Shown here in pieces: positions 46,780-57,547 of a stretch of DNA of 64,000 nucleotides (the stretch's first letter is position 1; each line of letters starts with the position of its first letter). The notes beneath the pieces were generated by a model that saw nothing but the letters and a program-made list of their open reading frames with translations, was not told the DNA's origin and ran no database searches. The translations under genes were made by a program, and so were the position numbers. Where the stretch lies: the NCBI GenBank assembly GCA_036417435.1, contig CM070910.1:14077501-14141500 (forward strand), in the 5' to 3' direction. The DNA comes from Inia geoffrensis. Its lineage: Eukaryota > Chordata > Mammalia > Artiodactyla > Iniidae.

Positions 46780-47292
46780 AAAAAATTAATTCTTCTTGAT
46801 TGAAAACAAATTCGGAAAATAAGAAAGATATTAAAAATGAAATGAAGAGCATTACCCAGAGATACAACTCCCATTAACATATACACTTTAATTATTAACT
46901 TGATCGCCAGGATTGTTGTTTTTAGTTCTTAATTTTTTCTGATTTGTTTCTAGCACCTTCAAATTGTTTGACTCACATGATCCAGAGCAGTTCAACTTTC
47001 TCGTGTTGGGATTTCATTCCACATAGTCTACATTCTTAGGTGCCAAGTTAGTTTTTAAGCATGTTTGGTATGTTTCAGTATATAACTCAAACACAGTGGC
47101 TATTTAAACATTTTAAATGGGGAGGGATGTATTATTAGATATAAGGATTCCCTGAAAGGAAGAGTGTTTAACATCTTGAATAATATGCAATGCAGCTTGT
47201 GAAATTTTCCTCCCAAGATAGTTTTTTTTTTTTTTTAAAGAATAGTTTTGATGCCCATAACTTTAAGGTTGTTATAATAAAACAAGGAAGTT

Positions 47293-47505
47293 GGGCTTCC
47301 CTGGTGGCGCAGTGGTTGAGAGTCCGCCTGCCGATGCAGGGGATGCGGGTTCGTGACCCGGTCCGGGAAGATCCCACATGCCGCGGAGCGGCTGGGCCCG
47401 TGAGCCATGGCCACTGAGCCTGCGCGTCCGGAGCCTGTGCTCCGCAATGGAAGAGGCCACAAGAGTGAGAGGCCCACGTACAGCAAAAAAAAAAAAAAAA
47501 AAAAA
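47293..47505 (+). mobile_element. CHR SINE (young subfamily)
   Basis: A full-length sense copy with an A tail of over 20 bases. Perfect 14-bp duplication aaaacaaggaagtt at 47279-47292 and 47506-47519. Confidence 0.96.
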
Positions 47506-47789
47506 AAAACAAGGAAGTTACTTTTAATCAGTGATTCTCAGGATAAAAAAATCATAAAATAGCCCTGGTATTCTGCCCAGCCTCTGTCTCTCCATCCCTC
47601 CCTTCACCTCAGTTCTTGCAAGTCATTTCACAGGTAAATCAATAATTAAAAGCTTCATTTTCTACCAAGTGGTAGTTGAATCTTTTCTCTTTGGACTCTG
47701 ACAGGGTCACGGCATTTATTAACACCCTCCTTCTCCCTTGGCAGCCTTTTTATTATTGTGCAATTTCAACTATTCCGGAGTTTATTCTT

Positions 47790-47996
47790 TTTTTGAGGTT
47801 GGGGGGGGGTTGTGTAGGGTCTTAGTTGCGACAGGTGGGCTCCTTGGTTGCGGCTCGCAGCTCCTTAGTTTTGTCACGCGAACCCTTAGTTGCCGCATGC
47901 ATGTGGGATCTAGTTCCCTGACCAGGGATCGAACCCGGGCCCCCTGCTTTGGGAGCACGGAATCTTAACCACCGCGCCACCAGGGAAGTTTCTCCA
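47790..47996 (-). mobile_element. CHR SINE (older form)
   Basis: Antisense: 'gtagggtcttagttgcgaca', 'gggatctagttccctgacca', 'gcgccaccagggaagtt'. Duplication gagtttattctt at 47778-47789 and 47997-48008. Confidence 0.9.
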
Positions 47997-48628
47997 GAGT
48001 TTATTCTTGTGTTGAATTAAAATTTATCCCCTGAAACTTGTCCCCTGTAGCTGATCTGTTTTGAATCATATAGAATGAGTCGAAATAATCCTCCAGAATT
48101 CCCTGTTTTTCAAATAATTATAATCTTTCCTGCTTATGTCCTGAAACAATTTTAAAAAAATCATCTGAGAAGAATTTGTGACGTTGTCATTCGATGGCTT
48201 TCCTTTGTCATGTTTGACGTGTCAGGAAATCTAAAATTAAAATATCCAATATAATTCTTTAAAATGCTAAATTTATTTCAGTGGCACTGTGTTGCTTACC
48301 ATTGCTTTTCATCAGGGACCACCAGTGCTCTCAACTTTATGATGGGTTTGAATGTTTGTTCCTATGATTCTCTTACCCGCACTGTCTGTGGTGGTAAATT
48401 TTATTAGCGAAAGGCACCTCTCTGGTCATGGAATTCTAACAATGCCATTTCTGCCTCCCGTTCTGATTTAAAATTTTTATGTTTTACTTTAGAAAGTCAT
48501 AGCCTCTTGGCTTGTCATTGTCTATGGTAAATTTAATATCCCCTACGTGGTTTTTCTAAATATGTATTTTAGAATTACTTTATGTCCAAGTGAGCAATAA
48601 AAAATTACATGCAATATGTGCTCCCTAG

Positions 48629-48820
48629 GCCTTCCAGCAGGAAATCTCATTGAACCACAGTAAGATTGAGCAGATAATTGCCCAAGGAGAACAGCTGATA
48701 GAAAAGAGTGAACCCCTGGATGCCACGTTCATTGAAGAAGAGTTGGATGAACTCCGACGTTACTGTCAGGAGGTCTTCGGGCGCGTGGAAAGATACCATA
48801 AGAAACTGATTCGCCTGCCT
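48629..48820 (+). CDS. SYNE1: SYNE1 coding exon 9 of window
   Basis: 64 codons, phase 0/0 (window 436-499): AFQQEISLNHSKIEQIIAQG, ending RVERYHKKLIRLP. Completes the repeat begun in exon 8; EELDELRRYCQEVFGRVERY forms the last helix. Acceptor ctccctag|GCC; donor CCT|gtatgt. Confidence 0.97.
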
Positions 48821-49720
48821 GTATGTCACATTGTTTTTTCATTATCATGAAATCTAAGGAGAATTAATAATGTGGACTTAGGTAACATCGTTGAGTGGGC
48901 AAGGGCCTGGACTCTGGAGCCAGAGTGCCTGGGTTCCAGCCCCAGCTCTGGCTACGTCACCTTGGGCAAGTTACTTCACGTCACTTGCCTTGGTTTCCTC
49001 AGTTGTAAAGCTGGTTTAATAACAGTACCTACCTTGTAGAAAGGATTGCTTTGGGCATGAAATGAGTTAACATATATACATACAAAGAGCTTAGAAGCGT
49101 ACTTGGTACACATCTTCCGTGGAAGATAAAGAAGCTTCTAGAAGAAACAAGGGAATGAAAGTGAGCAGCGTAAACAGTGGCTCCATTGATGAGGTTGTTT
49201 AGTTGAATTTCTTTTTTCTCTTCCATTTCCCTAATTGCTACCATAATCACATCTCATGGTCAAGATGCTATTATTAGATTATTTGGAATCTTCTGGGATA
49301 AAATATATTTTGTATCTGGAATATAAGGTGTAAAAGGACAAGCTAAGGTTTTATTAGTAATTCCCTTTTGTTCGTGATATGTGCCATTCTGTACTTACTG
49401 TGTTGCAGATTAGGTACTAGGATGCCTTTATTTACATTATCTTATTTAATCTTATATCAATTCTTTGAAGTAGGTCTTAATATTATTTCCATTTTCCATG
49501 ATAAAACTGAGAATTTACTAGATTTATGTATAAGACATTTAAAAAAGTTATCAGAAGATACTTATTTATTTGATGATAGGAAGTTTAAAATTACCCCAGC
49601 GAGGTAGGAATGTTGTCCCGATAAGCTTGAGTGCTGAGATTTGGTGAACGGCAGAGCACAGAGTAGGAAGGGGGTCAGCTGAGCGCTGCGGTAACAGGGC
49701 TGGCTTGACTGCATTTCCAG
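48821..49720 (+). other. SYNE1: SYNE1 intron 9 of window
   Basis: A sense MIR-like copy at about 48880-49090 ('ggactctggagccagagtgc', 'ccttgggcaagttacttcac') and an antisense MIR-like piece at about 49370-49530. The rest is single copy. Confidence 0.75.
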
Positions 49721-50054
49721 CTCCCAGATGACGAGCACGACCTCTCTGACCGGGAGCTGGAGCTGGAGGAGGCTGCAGCTCTGTCGGACCTCCACTGGCG
49801 CGACACCTCCGCGGACAGCGCGCTCTCCCCGCAGCCCGCCTCCAACCCCTCCCTCTCACTCGCCCAGCCCCTCCAGGGCGAGAGGTCCGGGCGAGACACC
49901 CCCACCAGTGTGGACTCCATCCCTCTGGAGTGGGACCATGACTATGACCTCAGTCGTGACCTGGAGTCTGCTGTGTCCAGAACTCTGCCCTCTGAGGACG
50001 AAGAGGGTCAGGAAGATAAAGATTTCTTCCTCAGGGGAGCTGTTGGTCTGTCAG
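49721..50054 (+). CDS. SYNE1: SYNE1 coding exon 10 of window (adaptive domain, LEWD motif)
   Basis: 334 bases, phase 0 in and phase 1 out (window 500-610 plus one base). Starts LPDDEHDLSDRELELEE and ends FFLRGAVGLSG. This is the non-spectrin, Ser/Pro/Asp/Glu-rich adaptive segment between repeats. It contains the W-acidic LEWD (49925-49936, context SIPLEWDHDYDLS), known in nesprin-1/2 to bind kinesin light chains, and the acidic PSEDEEGQEDKD. GC-rich relative to other exons. Acceptor catttccag; donor G|gtaaga. The adjacent optional exon at 52168 and exon 11 both accept phase 1. Confidence 0.97.
49925..49936 (+). other. SYNE1: LEWD kinesin-light-chain binding motif
   Basis: Codons CTG GAG TGG GAC encode Leu-Glu-Trp-Asp in an acidic setting (PLEWDHDYD). 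W-acidic motifs of this kind bind the TPR domain of kinesin light chains, and nesprin LEWD is the described nuclear anchor for kinesin-1 in myotubes (established knowledge). Intact here. Confidence 0.88.
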
Positions 50055-50748
50055 GTAAGAAAGAGGTCCTCCTATATGCTAGCTTGAAAGAAAATAAAAA
50101 GGAGTGGATACTGTACTGGAAATCCGTGTGCCGAGCACAATCATATGCCTTCTCCCATTAGGGGAACTTATACACAAGTGAATGATTGGCTATGAACTGA
50201 TTTATCCCACATATACTTATGTTCTTACTACACGACAGGCACTTTATAAGTACTGGAAATACACAGTTCCTTTTCTTCTCAAAGAGCTCACATGCTAGTG
50301 TGGAACACAGACCAGTAAGAAACGGCTGTGTGAGATGTTCGGCACTAGGATAGCAACGTACACGTGGTGGTGTAGAAGCACAGCCCAGGGACGACTGAGC
50401 TGACGCTTTGAGGAGAGGCTTTAGGGAAGAGACTTGAGCTGAGACCTGAAGGATGAATAGGAGTTCGTCAGGAGGACACAGCAATGTTCAGAGCAAGAAA
50501 GGAAAGCGTGCCCATCTTGGGCTTCTGGTTAGCCTCAGCGCTTTTGGTCACCTGGAGTTTGTCCAGAATGACAAGGCTGTAGACTGGGAGGCATGGAATG
50601 AACAAAGAGGAGGTGGAAAGGCAAACCAGGACCTGGTCATAAAGCAACCTGTTCATCATGGAAAGGAGTTTGGTTTTTATCATGAAGGCCGTGGAGAGCC
50701 ACAGCAGGGCTCTAAGGAGGGAGGCAGTGTGATCAAATGCATATTTTC

Positions 50749-51078
50749 TTTTTTTCTTTTTTTTTTTTGCTAATACATTTATTTATTTTATTTATTTATT
50801 TTTGGCTGCGTTGGGTCTTCGCTGCTGCGCGCGGGCTTCCTCTAGTTGCAGAGAGCGGAGGCTACTCTTCGTTGTGGTGCACGGGCTTCTCATTGCGGTG
50901 GCTTCTCTTGTTGCGGAGCACGGGCTCTAGGCGCGCGGGCTTCAGTAGTTGTGGCACGCCGCCTTAGTAGTTGTGGCGCACGGGCTTAGTTGCTCCGCGG
51001 CATGTGGGATCTTCCCCGGCCGGGGATCGAACCCATGTCCCCTGCGTTGGCAGGTGGATTCTTAACTACTGTGCCACC
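50749..51078 (-). mobile_element. CHR SINE, long form, head truncated
   Basis: An antisense long copy ending at 'actgtgccacc' without the usual 'agggaagtccc', so the element's first ~11 bases are missing. Perfect 13-bp duplication aatgcatattttc at 50736-50748 and 51079-51091. Confidence 0.95.
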
Positions 51079-51769
51079 AATGCATATTTTCAAAGAACCT
51101 GTCTCAATACTATCTAGAGAATGGCACATCGAAAGAGAGTCCAGAAGGAATTGTTTTACAATCCAGGACGCAGATATGACGGTGGCCTGAACTAAGGAAG
51201 CAGCGCCGGGAACAGAAAGAATGGAAGAGCTATGAGAAATCATAAGACGGCTCCTCCATAACCGATGGTTGATTGAATCGGGATTGAAGTGATTTTCTGG
51301 CTTGGGCATCTTGGTGAAAGATGCAGGTGGTCCTAGGCTCTGAGGGCCATGAGCAGGAGAGAATGTTCTGGTTGTCTGTGGAGCCATGGGGGCAGGACAG
51401 TGAGAAAGGGGGAGGTGATGAGTTCCTCTGTGCACATCCTGAACTTGAGATGCTGTAGACTATCCCAAGGGAAAAAAGCCAGCAGTAGATGGATGCATGG
51501 ATCTGAATTTCAGGAGCCGGAAATGCCAATTAGGTAGTTTTCCACATAGTGGTCACCAAGGGAAGGAAGGAGATTGCACAGGAAGAGTGTGTGAAGGGAT
51601 ACATGTAAAATATGCATAATACTATTTATGTTGATTACATGTTAGAATTAGGGTATATTGGTTTAGTAAAATTAAGTATCAAAATTATTTTCATCCCTTT
51701 CTCATTACTTTTTCATTGTGGCCCTTAGACTCTTTAAAATAATATACGTGGCTCATGTTATTTCTGTTG

Positions 51770-51990
51770 GACAGCACTGCTCTAGAACCTGACTGTCTTG
51801 GTTGAAATCCCAGTTATGCCACTACTAGCTGTTGAAACTTGGATGAGTAACTTCCTTCCCCTGAACCTCAGTTTTCTCACCAATAAAATGAGAATAACAC
51901 TTCCATGCACCCTGTAGCGTTTCTGTGAGGATAAATGAATGCTTAGAACAGCACCTGGCTCACAAAACACTCAGTCAATGTGAGCCCTTA
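51770..51990 (+). mobile_element. MIR-like SINE remnant
   Basis: Sense MIR: 'ggttgaaatcccagttatgc', 'ctcagttttctcaccaataa', 'gaacagcacctggctcacaa'. Confidence 0.65.
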
Positions 51991-52167
51991 TTATGATTTA
52001 TTTCAGGAACCCTTTGGTGTTCGTACTCAGACTCCTCTGTATGTTCAAGAGTTATCTGCCAAGGATGACTAACTTCCTTTTTTTCCCTAAGAAAGTTATT
52101 TTCCTGCCATCAGCGAATCAAGGTTTCCAGACCTTAGCTGTCAACTTAAACTGTGCTCTTTTTGCAG

Positions 52168-52236
52168 ATGTAATGATCCCCGCAAGTCCCGAGGCCTATG
52201 TTAAACTCACAGAAAGTGCAATCAGAAATCCCTCTG
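52168..52236 (+). CDS. SYNE1: SYNE1 optional 69-base exon (23-residue insertion)
   Basis: The bases between ctctttttgcag and gtaggc encode, in phase 1/1, DVMIPASPEAYVKLTESAIR then NPS, closing with a split Gly. Phase 1 on both sides matches exon 10 and exon 11, so inclusion adds exactly 23 residues before GDPSTLESQ. I recognise it as the known nesprin-1 alternative segment (human form DVMIPESPEAYVKL, from memory), whose skipped form is called delta-23. It lies between the adaptive segment and the following spectrin repeat. Confidence 0.92.
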
Positions 52237-52846
52237 GTAGGCACCAAAAGCCAAAGTGCACCTCTGTCCCTCACCTGTAACAAGCCTCCTTCTCTCCCAG
52301 CACATCTACTGTACCTCTCACAGCTCTGTGCCAAAAGCATGTTAAGGCAGAACTTCCTCTCTGACTGCTGTCTCAGAAACGAAAACCAAAACGTTTGGTT
52401 GATCAGCACCAAGAATAACATTCCAATAATCAAGTGCAATAAAGCAACTGCTCAACTTGCTAAATGGTAATCACTCTCAGTAAGTGTAACCTATGATGCC
52501 CATTAATGGCAGAAAATAGGAGATGGAAACACTAGTCTTAGCATTGGTGCTTTAGTGCCCTGCTTGGTTGTCGCAGGTCTGGCTGGGTGACTTCAAGGAG
52601 GGCTTGCAGACCCACCTCTGGCTGAGGAATCAGGGCTCAAGGATCTGGTCCCAAGTCCACCAGCCTATACATGTGACCTCAGGCCCACCATTCATCCTCC
52701 TGAGCTCAGAGGTCCCATATGAGACAAGGGGTGAAATCAGATATTCAGCTCTAAAAAATTATACTTTTAGTTTAATAAGTCTTACTACCCCATAAAGCAA
52801 TTTGACATGAGAATGTATTCCACAGTATCTTAAGACTTAGATTTTC

Positions 52847-52870
52847 AAAAAAAAAAAAAAAAAAAAAAAA
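52847..52870 (+). mobile_element. Poly(A)-only insertion flanked by a direct repeat
   Basis: An uninterrupted run of 24 A flanked exactly by ttagattttc at 52837-52846 and 52871-52880. The structure is a target duplication plus tail with no element body. Confidence 0.6.
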
Positions 52871-53404
52871 TTAGATTTTCCTTTAAGGACAGAACTATTC
52901 CTGAAACAAGAAGTCTTAAAGAAAGGAAAATGGAACTCGTTTTGCTTAATGTTGCTCTAGACAAACTGTAGCTCAGGGTCAGTAATTTGGAGGACATTGG
53001 AGAGGATAGGGTTTGACCACAGTGATAGGATATTGAATTGTGAGTTTATTAGTTTACACTTTGGTTTTTGCAGAAAGGCAAAAGGACAGGAGGTAAGGTA
53101 GCATTACTGAAATGGTTACTGCCTGAGTGATTCCCAGTGAGAAACCTCTTCCAGGTGTGTTTAGAAGGTCTTTTTTCCAAAAAAGAATTAATAAAGCTTA
53201 CTAATATTTATTCTGCTCTCACCCTGTGTTAGCTTCACTCTGATGATCAATGTTCTTGTTGAATTCAAAGACTGTAATACACACACACACACAGTAATTT
53301 TGCAAAAGGATGTCACATCTCTCAAAGGAGATGAGCTAGAAGTTCTAAGCTGTGAGTGAGAACGTACCTGGATGGAAATGGTAAAATCTTAGCTTTCTCC
53401 TGAT

Positions 53405-53570
53405 TTTTTTTTCATTATTAATCTTTTTTTTATTTTGCATAATTTTATTTCTTAAAAGCAGCTTAAGATTTAGAACAAATTTGAGAGGGAGGTACAGAGA
53501 TTTCCCATACAAAAGCAAGCCGTTGCTAGTTCGGTACCTCCACACATACCCATCCTGAGCTAGTCTTTTC
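53405..53570 (-). mobile_element. Old L1-like 3' fragment
   Basis: Antisense pattern 'gaggtacagagatttcccat' next to 'cagcttaagatttagaacaa' resembles L1M-type 3' sequences. Weak call. Confidence 0.4.
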
Positions 53571-54055
53571 TTGGTTCCCTTGTAGTCCCACCTTAAGTGA
53601 ATGATGCAGCCACCTGGGACTTCAGAGGCACTATCTTCTACTGAGATGCAGAAAGGAAAATTAGAGGGTGTGTCTTTTTCTGTTTGATAAGTGACTGCAG
53701 AGGGAGCCTGAGATGTAACTGCCTCCTAGTTACCGGGGAGCAGAAGCCACCACCTGAGGTCTTTAGAAAGCTGACAACACGCAATTTTCAGGGGATGAGC
53801 CGGAAGAGGGAGCAGAAGCACGGGCTGTTAGGACCCCCCACAGGCCCCTTTTGCAACACCCAGTCTGCTTGGACTCTTGGTCAAGCACATTCATTGGTCT
53901 GGTAATTCGAACTCCTAACCCACCAACATGTCGGTACTAAATGTGCTTTATGATTACCCACACACGTACCATCTCTCTACTGCCTTAGCTGTAGAATTTC
54001 TTAACCATCTCCTTGAATGTCAAGCTTGTAAAGATTCTTGTTGTCGACACTGCAG

Positions 54056-54198
54056 GGGATCCTAGCACCTTGGAGTCACAGATCCAACAACTGGGCAAAG
54101 CCCTGGATGACAGCCACTTTCAGATGCAGCAAATGGAGAATATTATCCACAGCAAAACTCCCACAGGACCAGAGCTAGACTCCAGCTACAGAGGCTAT
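54056..54198 (+). CDS. SYNE1: SYNE1 coding exon 11 of window
   Basis: 143 bases, phase 1 in and phase 0 out (window 611-658): (G)DPSTLESQIQQLGKALDD, then MENIIHSKTPTGPELD, ending SSYRGY. First helix of the repeat after the adaptive segment; it lacks the usual first-helix Trp. Acceptor gacactgcag|GG; donor TAT|gtgagt. Confidence 0.97.
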
Positions 54199-55870
54199 GT
54201 GAGTATCCGGACCCTTGTGATCCTGACACATACCTGGTAATCACAATCGTGTGACAAAAAACAGTCCATCTGTGGCACGAGGGTTGTGTCGGCTCTCCAT
54301 GTACCAAGCTGCCCTTGAACTCATGTGTGTGCAAAGCAAAGCCCTGTTAGCCGATTACCTTTTGAGCAAAACTGGTCTGTGCTCAGACCCACTGATCCAC
54401 CCTAATGACCAGCCTGGTCCTTTACACGGAGAACTGAGTGAATTCCATTTAATTGAAAGCAACACAGTGCTTTGGCTCTGGAAAGGGATTCGGCATTTTT
54501 CCAAATTCAGCTAGTGATTTTCTGACCAAGGAGATCCTTGGAGCAGCAGATTTTAGCTGGTAGATTACTAACACGGAATTGTTTTAGTTCTTTTCCTAGG
54601 TGTCTTGATACACTTGATGATCTTGGGACTTTTTTAATGCTCTGTTATTTGTATGTTCATTCTGGAGAAAACAGTTCTGACTAACGAGAGAGATTTGGGG
54701 AAAAGATGGCAAGAGATTGTGTGTATTACCAGTTCCATTGTCGAAGCTTTTTGTAAAGTAATAACTTCATTTGCTCTGCTTAGGTTACTGACCGAATAAC
54801 TTTTCTCAGAGAATTACCTGTTTTCCTACACATACTTATGCAAGAGGATTTGAAAGTAAATCTCTTCTATGCCTCATATCACTTCTTTTCCTACCCAAAA
54901 GACCACTTTGTAAAAGGAAAGAAAAATTAATTTCCCTAAGCCTAATGACAACACCCACGTACTGCTTTTTTGAAACCAGCAGAGAGAACCTTTCTAGTTA
55001 TATATGCTAACGTTAATATCCTCACAATCACAGAAGACTAATTAATCATGAGCTTACTTCCTGTCCAGTTTGGCCTATTATACTGACTTCTATCATAGTG
55101 AAACCTCTTTTTTAAAAATATAATTTCACAATGAGCATGCTGACATCACTGAGGTTATACTTAACACCAATTAAAAGCAATCAAAGTAACTTAATAGCAA
55201 TGTAATTTGTTAAAGGCTTTGAAAGAAAACGTTCTGATCAGTATAGCAGGAGTGTCTTGAAATGATTTGTTCTTTTAATCTTTGAATACTGTGCGTGATA
55301 TTAAACACGGAGTTGGAAGCTTTTCTTTTGATGTTAGAATTTATTCCCTTAGTATCTATTAACCATTGCTTAAATTTTCTCATGAAACAACTGGCTTTAA
55401 TATTGTCTTATTCTTTTAAGTATTTTAATTATCTAATACAAATAAATGTCCCTTTGAGATTTGTGGTAACATTACTCTTCCCCCGCATCAGTTTAAGAAA
55501 AAGGGGGCAGCTTGCCAAAAACTGTATATTGTATTGCCAGCTGGGCGCTCTGAGTGTTAAACCCCAGATCGGTTTAGTCTGTTTTGATTCATAAATTTTA
55601 AAAGAACTTTTGAAGACTTATGCAAAACCACGTGTGCCAAGTATATCTTCAAGGCATTGCTTTATGTAAACATGAATGTGTCTCATGTTTAAGAAGCATA
55701 TTTTTGAACTTGACTTTTTTGTTTTCAGCAGAGCGGCTTACTCTTTATAGAGAAGTAGCACACAGCTACTGCCCTTTTTGAGGAACTCCAAAGATATTTT
55801 CTCCGGGAGATCTTGCACTCATGACAATTTGAGTATTGTGACGGGGGGCCTCTTTTCTGTATCTGAACAG
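54199..55870 (+). other. SYNE1: SYNE1 intron 11 of window
   Basis: 1.7 kb of AT-rich single-copy sequence. I recognise no repeat, RNA gene or alternative exon in it. Confidence 0.75.
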
Positions 55871-55997
55871 ATGAAACTGCTGGGTGAATGCAGCGGCAGT
55901 ATAGACTCAGTGAAAAGACTGGAACACAAACTGACAGAGGAAGAGGAGCATTTTCCAGGCTTTGTTAACCTGAATAGCACCGAAACCCAAACAGCTG
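55871..55997 (+). CDS. SYNE1: SYNE1 coding exon 12 of window
   Basis: 127 bases, phase 0 in and phase 1 out (window 659-700 plus one base): MKLLGECSGSIDSVKRLEHK, ending NLNSTETQTAG. Acidic EEEEHFPGF in the middle. Middle helix of the spectrin repeat begun in exon 11. Acceptor tgaacag; donor G|gtgagt. Confidence 0.97.
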
Positions 55998-56793
55998 GTG
56001 AGTGGGTTGTGCTCAATTCAAGACAGAGTGAAATAGAAGATCTCAAAGCACTTCGTTGCCCCCAAGTTCCACTGTGCCACTGACCTCATTCTACACTGGT
56101 CTATCCTGAGAACTTTCCTCCATGTTACAGTGATCTCTGAGGACAGAGGGGGAGGTGAAAATAATCACAGTGGTTTTTTTCCCATGTCCCATGTATTTTA
56201 AGGCACCGTCTCTATTCACTAGTCAGGAATCTTCTGTATGTGCTCTGTACACTCAGAGCTTTCCTGCAGAAGGAAACCAAGAGTTGAATGTTATCTTCAC
56301 CCACTTTCATGCTTATTACTTCTTAAAGCTCCTTACAATGTTAAATCTTATGTAGTTAATATCTTTTCTCCATTATCATTAAAAATGCAGAGAGGAAAAA
56401 AACAGCCACCATACTGTTTTGTTTTTTGTTGGGTTTTTTTTTTGCGGTACGCGGGCCTCTCACTGTTGTGGCCCCTCCCGTTGCGGAGCACAGGCTCTGG
56501 ACGCGCAGGCTCAGCGGCCATGGCTCATGGGCCCAGATGCTCCGCGGCACATGGGATCTTCCCGGACCGGGGCACGAACCCGTGTCCCCTGTATCAGCAG
56601 GTGGACTCTCAACCACTGCGCCACCAGGGAAGCCCCACCATACTGTTATTTACAGCTGACAACAACAGAAATGCCCAGAGGCATTACTTTCTTTCTGTTG
56701 CTGTTTTAAAGTTAGCCACCCATGTAGGTTTCAAACATTTCCTAAACGTTCTCCGTGGTGGACCGCTATCCTGTGCGTGTGCTGTCTTGCCAG
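55998..56793 (+). other. SYNE1: SYNE1 intron 12 of window
   Basis: Short intron with one CHR SINE at 56419-56634, ending 159 bp before exon 13. From 56238 the frame that leads into exon 13 is open through the SINE and across the acceptor. No evidence that it is used. Confidence 0.8.
56419..56634 (-). mobile_element. CHR SINE (young subfamily) close to exon 13
   Basis: An antisense full-length copy. Perfect 13-bp duplication ccaccatactgtt at 56406-56418 and 56635-56647. Confidence 0.96.
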
Positions 56794-57005
56794 GTGTGAT
56801 TGACCGCTGGGAGCTCCTCCAGGCGCAGGCCCTGAGCAAGGAGCTGAGGATGAAACAGAATCCCCAGAGGTGGCAGCAGTTTCACTCGGACCTGAACTGC
56901 GTTCTGACCTGGCTGCAGGAGACGGAAGAGGACCTGGAACAACTTCAGCGCCGGCAGCGCAGCACTGATATCCAGCCCATCGCGCTCCAGATCGAAAAGC
57001 TCAAG
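56794..57005 (+). CDS. SYNE1: SYNE1 coding exon 13 of window
   Basis: 212 bases, phase 1 in and phase 0 out (window 701-771): (G)VIDRWELLQAQALSKEL, RMKQNPQRWQQFHSDL, ending LQIEKLK. Third helix of one repeat (IDRWELLQAQ) and first helix of the next (WQQFHSDLNCVLTWLQETEE). Variant residues versus remembered human include PQRWQQFHSD and QRRQRSTDIQP. Acceptor cttgccag|GT; donor AAG|gtagct. Confidence 0.97.
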
Positions 57006-57324
57006 GTAGCTACCCTTGGCCTTTCCCGCAGCGCCAGACAGAACGCTGCCACGTGGCATGCCCGGTCAGATGAAACCACTAGCCCTGGCCTGTTGTGCAG
57101 TCACACAGCAGCGGGGGAATGGTCAGCACAAACGGACACGAACACTTCCCTAGCTACCCCAGATCAGAGTGTTTTATAGGAAGGCTTGGAAGGGTTGAGA
57201 GCTGGACTGCCGTTGCAGAACCAGCCCTGTGAAAATAATCATGATTTAGTGAATTGGTAGCTAAGAAATGACCAATTAAAGTTTCATGAAACATCCAGGT
57301 ACCTCTGGGACCTAATTAACCTCT

Positions 57325-57327
<3 letters not shown>

Positions 57328-57357
<30 letters not shown>

Positions 57358-57547
57358 GGTACATGGGCACCTCACCGCCGTGGCCCCTCCCGCCGTGGAG
57401 CACAGGCTCTGGACGAGCAGGCTCGACGGCCATGGCTCGCAGGCCCAGCCGCTCCGCGGCACGTGGGATCCTCCCGGACCCGGGCACGAACCCGCGTCCC
57501 CTGCATCGGCAGGCAGACTCCCAACCACCGCGCCACCAGGGAAGCCC
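57328..57547 (-). mobile_element. CHR SINE (diverged young form)
   Basis: Antisense copy with a 28-base T run (complemented tail), then 'gcggtacatgggcacc', 'gtgggatcctcccggacccg', 'gcgccaccagggaagccc'. Several differences from the other copies. Confidence 0.94.

Larger units (their letters stand above)
46393..48628 (+). other. SYNE1: SYNE1 intron 8 of window
   Basis: Contains three CHR SINEs (46503-46779 minus, 47293-47505 plus, 47790-47996 minus). 48010-48628 is single-copy AT-rich sequence leading to the weak acceptor ctccctag. Confidence 0.85.
50055..54055 (+). other. SYNE1: SYNE1 intron 10 region (split by the 23-residue cassette)
   Basis: A CHR SINE at 50749-51078 sits inside what looks like an old interspersed repeat (about 50200-51540). 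A MIR-like copy lies at about 51770-51990, then the optional exon at 52168-52236, a poly(A)-only insertion at 52847-52870, and an old L1-like antisense piece at about 53405-53570. 52240-52830 and 53580-54055 have no recognised content. Confidence 0.8.

Noticed and set aside
49566..49920. Arg/Ala-rich minus-strand frames opposite exon 10
   Set aside because: Antisense shadows of the GC-rich exon 10, with no homology or promoter seen.
56238..57179. A 313-codon plus-strand open frame as a separate gene
   Set aside because: It is intron 12, an antisense CHR SINE, exon 13 and intron 13 read as one frame. Only 56794-57005 is supported as coding.
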